NCBI GenBank assembly: GCA_029706075.1
Contig: JAINUG010000026.1
Coordinates: forward strand, 1,781,001 to 1,845,000
DNA length: 64,000 nt
Source: Aldrovandia affinis
Lineage: Eukaryota; Chordata; Actinopteri; Notacanthiformes; Halosauridae
Direction of reading: 5' to 3'
Shown here piece after piece: positions 59,205 to 64,000 of this stretch (position 1 is the first letter of the stretch; every line of letters starts with the position of its first letter). The translations under genes and the position numbers were made by a program. The notes under the pieces were generated by a model. It did not search any database and was not told the origin of the DNA. It saw only the letters and a program-made list of their open reading frames with translations.

Positions 59205-59985
59205 CTATAGTTACACTTAGAAACATGCACTATTCACTTAAATAATTACACTTACACACCAGACACTACTCACTTCAGTAATTACACTTACACAATGACA
59301 CTATTCACTCCAGTAATTACACTTACAAACCAGCACATTTACTTCAGTAATTACACTTACAAACCAGCACTACTCACTTCAGTAATTACACTTACAAACT
59401 GACACTATTCACTCCAGTAATTACATTTACAAACCAGCACTATTCACTTCAGTAATTACACTTACAAACCAGCACTATTCACTCCAGTAATTACACTTAT
59501 AAACCAGCACTACTCACTTCAGTAATTACACTTACAAACCAGCACATTCACTTCAGTAATTACACTTACACACTGACACTATTCACTTCAGTAATTACAC
59601 TTACAAACCAGCACTATTCACTTCAGTAATTACACTTACACAATGACACTATTCACTCCAGTAATTACACTTACAAACCAGCACTATTCACTTCAGTAAT
59701 TACACTTACAAACCAGCACTATTCACTTCAGTAATTACACTTATAAACCAGCACTATTCACTTCAGTAATTACACTTACAAACTGACACTATTCACTTCA
59801 GTAATTACACTTACACAATGACACTATTCACTCCAGTAATTACACTTACAAACCAGCACTATTCACCCCAGTAATTGCACTTACACACTGACACTATTCT
59901 CTTCAGTAATTACACTTACATGCTGACATTATTCACTTCAGTAATTACACTTACAAACCAGCACTATTCACTTTAATTATATTGA
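59205..59985. repeat. 35-bp minisatellite array, ~22 units
   Basis: The unit AGTAATTACACTTACAAACC plus AGCACTATTCACTTC is repeated head to tail with small variants (AACTGACACT or ACAATGACACT in place of AACCAGCACT, CTCC in place of CTTC, and a few 33-34-bp units). Variant types are interspersed, suggesting block duplications. There is no coding meaning. Confidence 0.95.
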
Positions 59986-60302
59986 AAATCCTGTAATATT
60001 CACTGTCGTTATTACACTAACAAAGCAGGATTATTCACTGCATTAATTGCACTGAGAAAGAAGCACGATCCACTGCAGTAATTTCACTAAGAAAGCAACC
60101 CTATTCACTGCAGTAACTACATTGAGAGCCCTACAATATTTTCTGCAATAATTAAAATGAAAACCAAAACTACCCACAGCAGTAGTTAACTGATAAACCA
60201 GAAGTATACATTGCAGTAATTGCACAAGGAAGGAGGCTCTCTCCTCTGAAGTAATTATTTTGAGAAATCTGCACAATTCACTGCAGTAATTACACGGAGA
60301 AA
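59986..60302. repeat. Degenerate flank of the minisatellite
   Basis: Continues with the same ~35-40-bp rhythm (ATTCACTG-CAGTAATTACACT-GAGAAA-type units) but strongly diverged. It looks like the old edge of the array. Units here resemble those at 56971-57062 (ACACTGAGA ending). Confidence 0.8.
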
Positions 60303-62343
60303 TCATTCAGCGTGGACTAAAGAATGAATGAATGAATGTGATACTCATGGATGCATGGATGGAGATGAATGGATGAATAAATGACTGAATGGCCATGTCA
60401 TTGCCCTGAGATGGCTTGTGCTGTGGCATTAGTAACAGTAGTAGAGCAAAATATCCAAAGTGGTAAACAAGATAATCTACAGTGGTTACCATGTCTCTCA
60501 CAGTAGGACCTGTGACCAGGACACTGACACACATATAATAATCAGTCAGCAATAAATTATTTTCAGATTGCTCTAGAATTTTTGCTAAATATTTGCTCTT
60601 GGGACATGTTGGCAAGAGATCTTTGTGCATTCAATGTGATGGTTTGTGCATACTGTGTATTCTTCCAAAATAGAAGAGTGTGATGTAGACTGTCCCTCAA
60701 TTCCATACAGATAACACATTGGATGTGATGATGTCTGACACAAAAGAGCAAGCACTGATGCCTCCAACAGGCAGGAAAGATTATGGTTGGTGCCAAAGTT
60801 GAAGATTAAGCTAGGATCATTGAAGCTTTAGATAAAAAATAACCCAGCCAACTATGACATTCTTACAATGTTTAAACTGTATAACTGTGCGGCAGTATTG
60901 TAAATTTTTTATAATGCCACTGCAAGTTCTGAGAATGCAATACATTGTCACCCACACTGTAAGCCTTAAGTTTTACTTAGCTATAAATATGACAACAAAG
61001 TGGCACAACTGTTCCATTTCTCAATGTCATACACCTGGGAAAACTGAGTATAGAAAAAGCCATTCAGATGTAATAGCTGTTCTGGGGTAAAACATGTTCT
61101 CCTAGATCTTATGTGCTGTGTGTGTGTGTATGTTCAAGAGTGAATAACTCCTCCCACATTCTGTCAAGAGAGCCAATGGCATGCCTGCATTTGATTAACC
61201 ATGTGTGTACAGAGAAAGTAAAGGAGAGGAAAGCCCTTATGAGGTGTAGTGTATATGTACCCTAAGTATGCAATAATCTCTTCACCCACAAACCTATCGT
61301 GTGCTGTGGATTGCAGTCACTGTGTGTTCTTTGTGCTCAATAAATAGAGCTGGGCTGACTCCAGAGACAGGGCGGAGGAGGAGGATGTGAATCTTGGCTG
61401 ACATTCAAGGTCTCGCTCTCATGTTCAGGAGATCCAATTTCAAAGCCTCGTTATACTCTCACTCTTTCCTCCTCTCTTTCTTTCCTCTCTCTCTCTCTCT
61501 CTATTTTTTGGTGAGTGCACTCCTTCATGCACACATTCTTTCCTCCCCTATCTCTCCCTCTCCATTCTAGGGTAAAAAATTGGGTAGCATTTACAGAAGG
61601 AACTTGAGAACGCAAATCAGGCTGACATAATATGCATCTCTTTATTAAATCATCAGTATTCGCATCTTCTGTAGCATTAATATTGTATATTTAGAAGGAT
61701 GCCAACTTGGACATTAAAAATGAATTAGCTAAATTACAGCATCTGTTGGCTTGCTACAGGAGGACGCTATGTGTTGTGCATGTTCCAAGTCTCTCAGCAT
61801 GTTTGCAAATGTAATTATGATGCCTGCTTTCCATCAAGCCCATTAACTGAATACATTTGTTGTAAGTTTGACATAGACACAATTAATTAAGGGGATGTAG
61901 TTGTGGTATTGTACAATGTGTTGACATATACTTTTATCAGACTGAATGACAATGCATACAAAGGGCCTAGATACTCTTATCAGGTAGTGACTGGAATAAA
62001 TCCATTTAAACAATAAGTACAATGAGTGACTAACAGAGTGGAGCTAAATGATTCCAAACTCTAATGGGCTCACTCAGTCATTCACTCATTCGTTTAATCC
62101 TCTATGTACCTTGAAGCACATACGCATTCTACAAGTAATTGCCACTACTTCTGGACTGCTGCCTTCCCGTTGATAGTTCTTCAGGTCAGGTTTCATTATT
62201 TCATCTCCTTCTCTGCTGTTCTAATCCATGTCACATAGTCTGACTTGGCTCATCAGGGACCCAGTGAAGGGCTACAGTATACATTAGCTACAACAAGACA
62301 AAGACCATGTGGATGAACATTAAGTCATCACCATCTATGAAAA
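60303..62343. other. Unassigned, with (GAAT)n/(GGAT)n and short simple runs
   Basis: GAATGAATGAATGAATG at ~60323-60339 and GGAT-rich sequence to 60390. CT run near 61487-61502. No coding or transposon signature. Confidence 0.4.
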
Positions 62344-62520
62344 CAGATATTTAGTTTAGTTTAGTTTAGTTTATTTGACATTTCACTTTAAAACAATACA
62401 ATACATGGATACATACCGATGTACATGTACATTTTAAAAAGACATATCAAGGATGACACAGAAAAGTCCTAGGACTTATTTCCATTGTGGTCCTTGTTGT
62501 TATTAGGTGTCATGGTGGTG
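62344..62520 (-). mobile_element. LINE 3' end with (TAAAC)n tail
   Basis: On the minus strand the sequence ends in AATAAACTAAACTAAACTAA, preceded by ATTGTATTGTTTTAAAGTGA and GTCCTAGGACTTTTCTGTGT. Pentanucleotide tails of this sort end several fish LINE families. There is no coding part in this copy, and the family is not named with certainty. Confidence 0.55.
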
Positions 62521-62540
62521 TGTGTGTACTGTGTTTGTGG

Positions 62541-62668
62541 TGTTAGACGTTGGCAGCATAAACAAGGTTACAATAAATAACAACAATACAAAATACATTA
62601 ACATTAGGCATTGGCAGCATAAACTAAATTCCAATAAATAGCAACAATACCACATACATTTACATTAC
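62541..62668. repeat. ~64-bp direct duplication
   Basis: GTTGGCAGCATAAACAAGGT ... AACAACAATACAAAATACAT is followed directly by a second copy beginning ATTGGCAGCATAAACTAAAT with ~85% similarity. Confidence 0.8.
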
Positions 62669-64000
62669 TCCCATTAAATCAGGAATAGAGTTCATAACAA
62701 TCAATGACATTAATATTACCCTACCTACCCGACTGTCTATTTACAGAGGAACACTATCTAGAAGCCAATGTTTAAGTTAAATGCATTAAGGTGATCTGCT
62801 TAGCAAAAGTACTCAAAAAAACAAATCCTTTCCCTACAATTTATGTAGTGCTGTTTGAGCACTTACCTCAGAGGAAGGTTTTGGTCTGCTCTTGGATCAT
62901 CTCTTCCTCGTGATCTTTTGCACTTTGGTCATGCTGAAAAGCATGCAGGTGAGGGGTGCGTGGTATGGAGATGCCCAACTAACTGCTACAGTATTTGAAA
63001 TCTCCTTTCTTAGGAAGCTTGGTGATCAGACTTACTCATAGGGTGTTTTTTCTGCATCCCTTTCTGACTGAATTTTTTTTTCACAGGGTTTGCTTTTTTG
63101 CTGCCTTCTACTTTGACATTGTCGAGGCACATAGCATACTCTCTAGGATCTTAACTATTCATCTGGGATGCTACAGCAACCCTTGCTTTTTTCTTCTTAG
63201 TGATAGGTCCAAGACAGATGTCAAGATCTTCTGCTCCAGTGATTTCTGCCATTGGGATTATGTTCTCCAAATGTTTTTTTCCAGCTTGCTCTTTTCTCTT
63301 TCATCTGTGATCTTGGTTTTCTAGTTTCGCATGACCTGTGAGTTGTTTGTGACCTTGTACATCATTTTCATATTCATACGTATTTGACATTGATTTTGTA
63401 TCCTTTCTTGAACTCTTTATCCTTCTCTGCTTAATCCTTTTCTATTTCTCCTTTCAGACAGTCATATTTAGCATAATATACGTGTTGTAGCATACTTTAT
63501 CTTTGTTGATTAGCTCAATTATTTAAAACTCTCTGTATTCTACTTCCAATTCTCTTTAATAAAAAAAAAATATGTTCAGAATTTGTAGCGTAAAATGTGT
63601 AAATAAAGGTGGGAAAAGTCTGATTTCATATGTTTTAATTTCAGGCTGTAAGGCAACAAAAGGTGACATTTTTGAGATGGGGTGTATAGTTTAAAGGGCC
63701 ACTGTATGTGTCCATGGAAGGCTGTATTTAGAGAAGATCAAGGTAAATAAAAATAGGTAAATACAGTCAAGTCATTCCAAATGAACAGACTAACACATAA
63801 ACACACAGTGATTGCCCCATGTGCTAATTATAATGATACGAATGTGCTGAAGAGCTGCTATGATTGGCAGTTTGCTAAGGGTTCTCCTCAAACTATAGGA
63901 AACTGGTTGCTTCTGAAAAGCCTGCAAAAGAGCAATTTTGTCCCATATTATTTGTATCTTTTCTCTTTTAACGGTCGCTGCATGTTGTTTTATTATCTTT
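62669..64000. other. No recognisable feature
   Basis: AT-rich. The 109-codon frame at 62995-63324 is Phe/Leu/Ser-rich with no recognised domain, and I do not call it a gene. Confidence 0.4.

Noticed and set aside
59205-60302. CRISPR-like array of ~35-bp repeats
   Set aside because: Units are contiguous with no unique spacers, and the genome is eukaryotic; it is a minisatellite.

Overview
The window looks like teleost fish nuclear DNA. It is AT-rich, has no dense coding, and is full of fish-type interspersed repeats: Tc1-like and hAT DNA transposons, L2 (UnaL2-like) LINE tails, several tRNA-headed SINE families, a 5S-rRNA-derived SINE, LTRs, fold-back MITEs and long GA/CT microsatellites. An L2 LINE and a tRNA-headed SINE with the same stem-loop tail recall the UnaL2/UnaSINE1 pair of eels. 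That tail is widespread in fishes, so I name no species. No complete host gene, true tRNA, rRNA, CRISPR array or bacterial-type operon is visible. The setting is best read as intergenic or long-intron DNA. Only two weak candidate host exons are offered (46669-46801 minus, 53353-53399 plus).

Layout. 0-10 kb: SINE and L2 tails, a tRNA-SINE with target-site duplication (2674-3113), a near-complete but dead Tc1 element (5444-6640), and the first copy of an unidentified dispersed repeat (8628-9050). 10-20 kb: an LTR-like block, a second LTR carrying a 157-bp CT/GA tract, an internally deleted Tc1 element with ~190-bp inverted repeats abutting it, a LINE 3' end with (GA)n, a 5S-derived SINE relic, two L2 fragments placed tail to tail, and another tRNA-SINE. 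20-25 kb is repeat-poor. 25-32 kb is a nest: a SINE, a Tc1 remnant split by a hAT element (8-bp duplication, two large internal palindromes), a minisatellite, an UnaSINE1-like SINE, and the N-terminal half of a ZMYM1-like hAT transposase. 35-40 kb: a perfect full-length SINE with 14-bp duplications, the second copy of the unidentified repeat, a third type of SINE, and a solo LTR with a 5-bp duplication. 40-48 kb: a hAT-like relic, a fold-back MITE, a SINE, a candidate first exon and a 124-bp hAT MITE. 48-54 kb is again repeat-poor. 54-64 kb: a decayed LINE with a YADD motif, a SINE inserted in a small satellite cluster, a 1.45-kb inverted-repeat element, a ~780-bp array of a 35-bp minisatellite with a degenerate flank, and a LINE tail with (TAAAC)n.

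The coding pieces are transposases or reverse transcriptases, all with frameshifts, stops or large deletions, so none is likely active. The SINEs would have depended on LINE reverse transcriptase for movement, and the short hAT elements on transposase from elsewhere. The most informative signals are the SINE/LINE shared tail, the nested hAT with its palindromes, the unclassified repeat pair at 8.6 and 36.2 kb, and the satellite family seen as two separate clusters.
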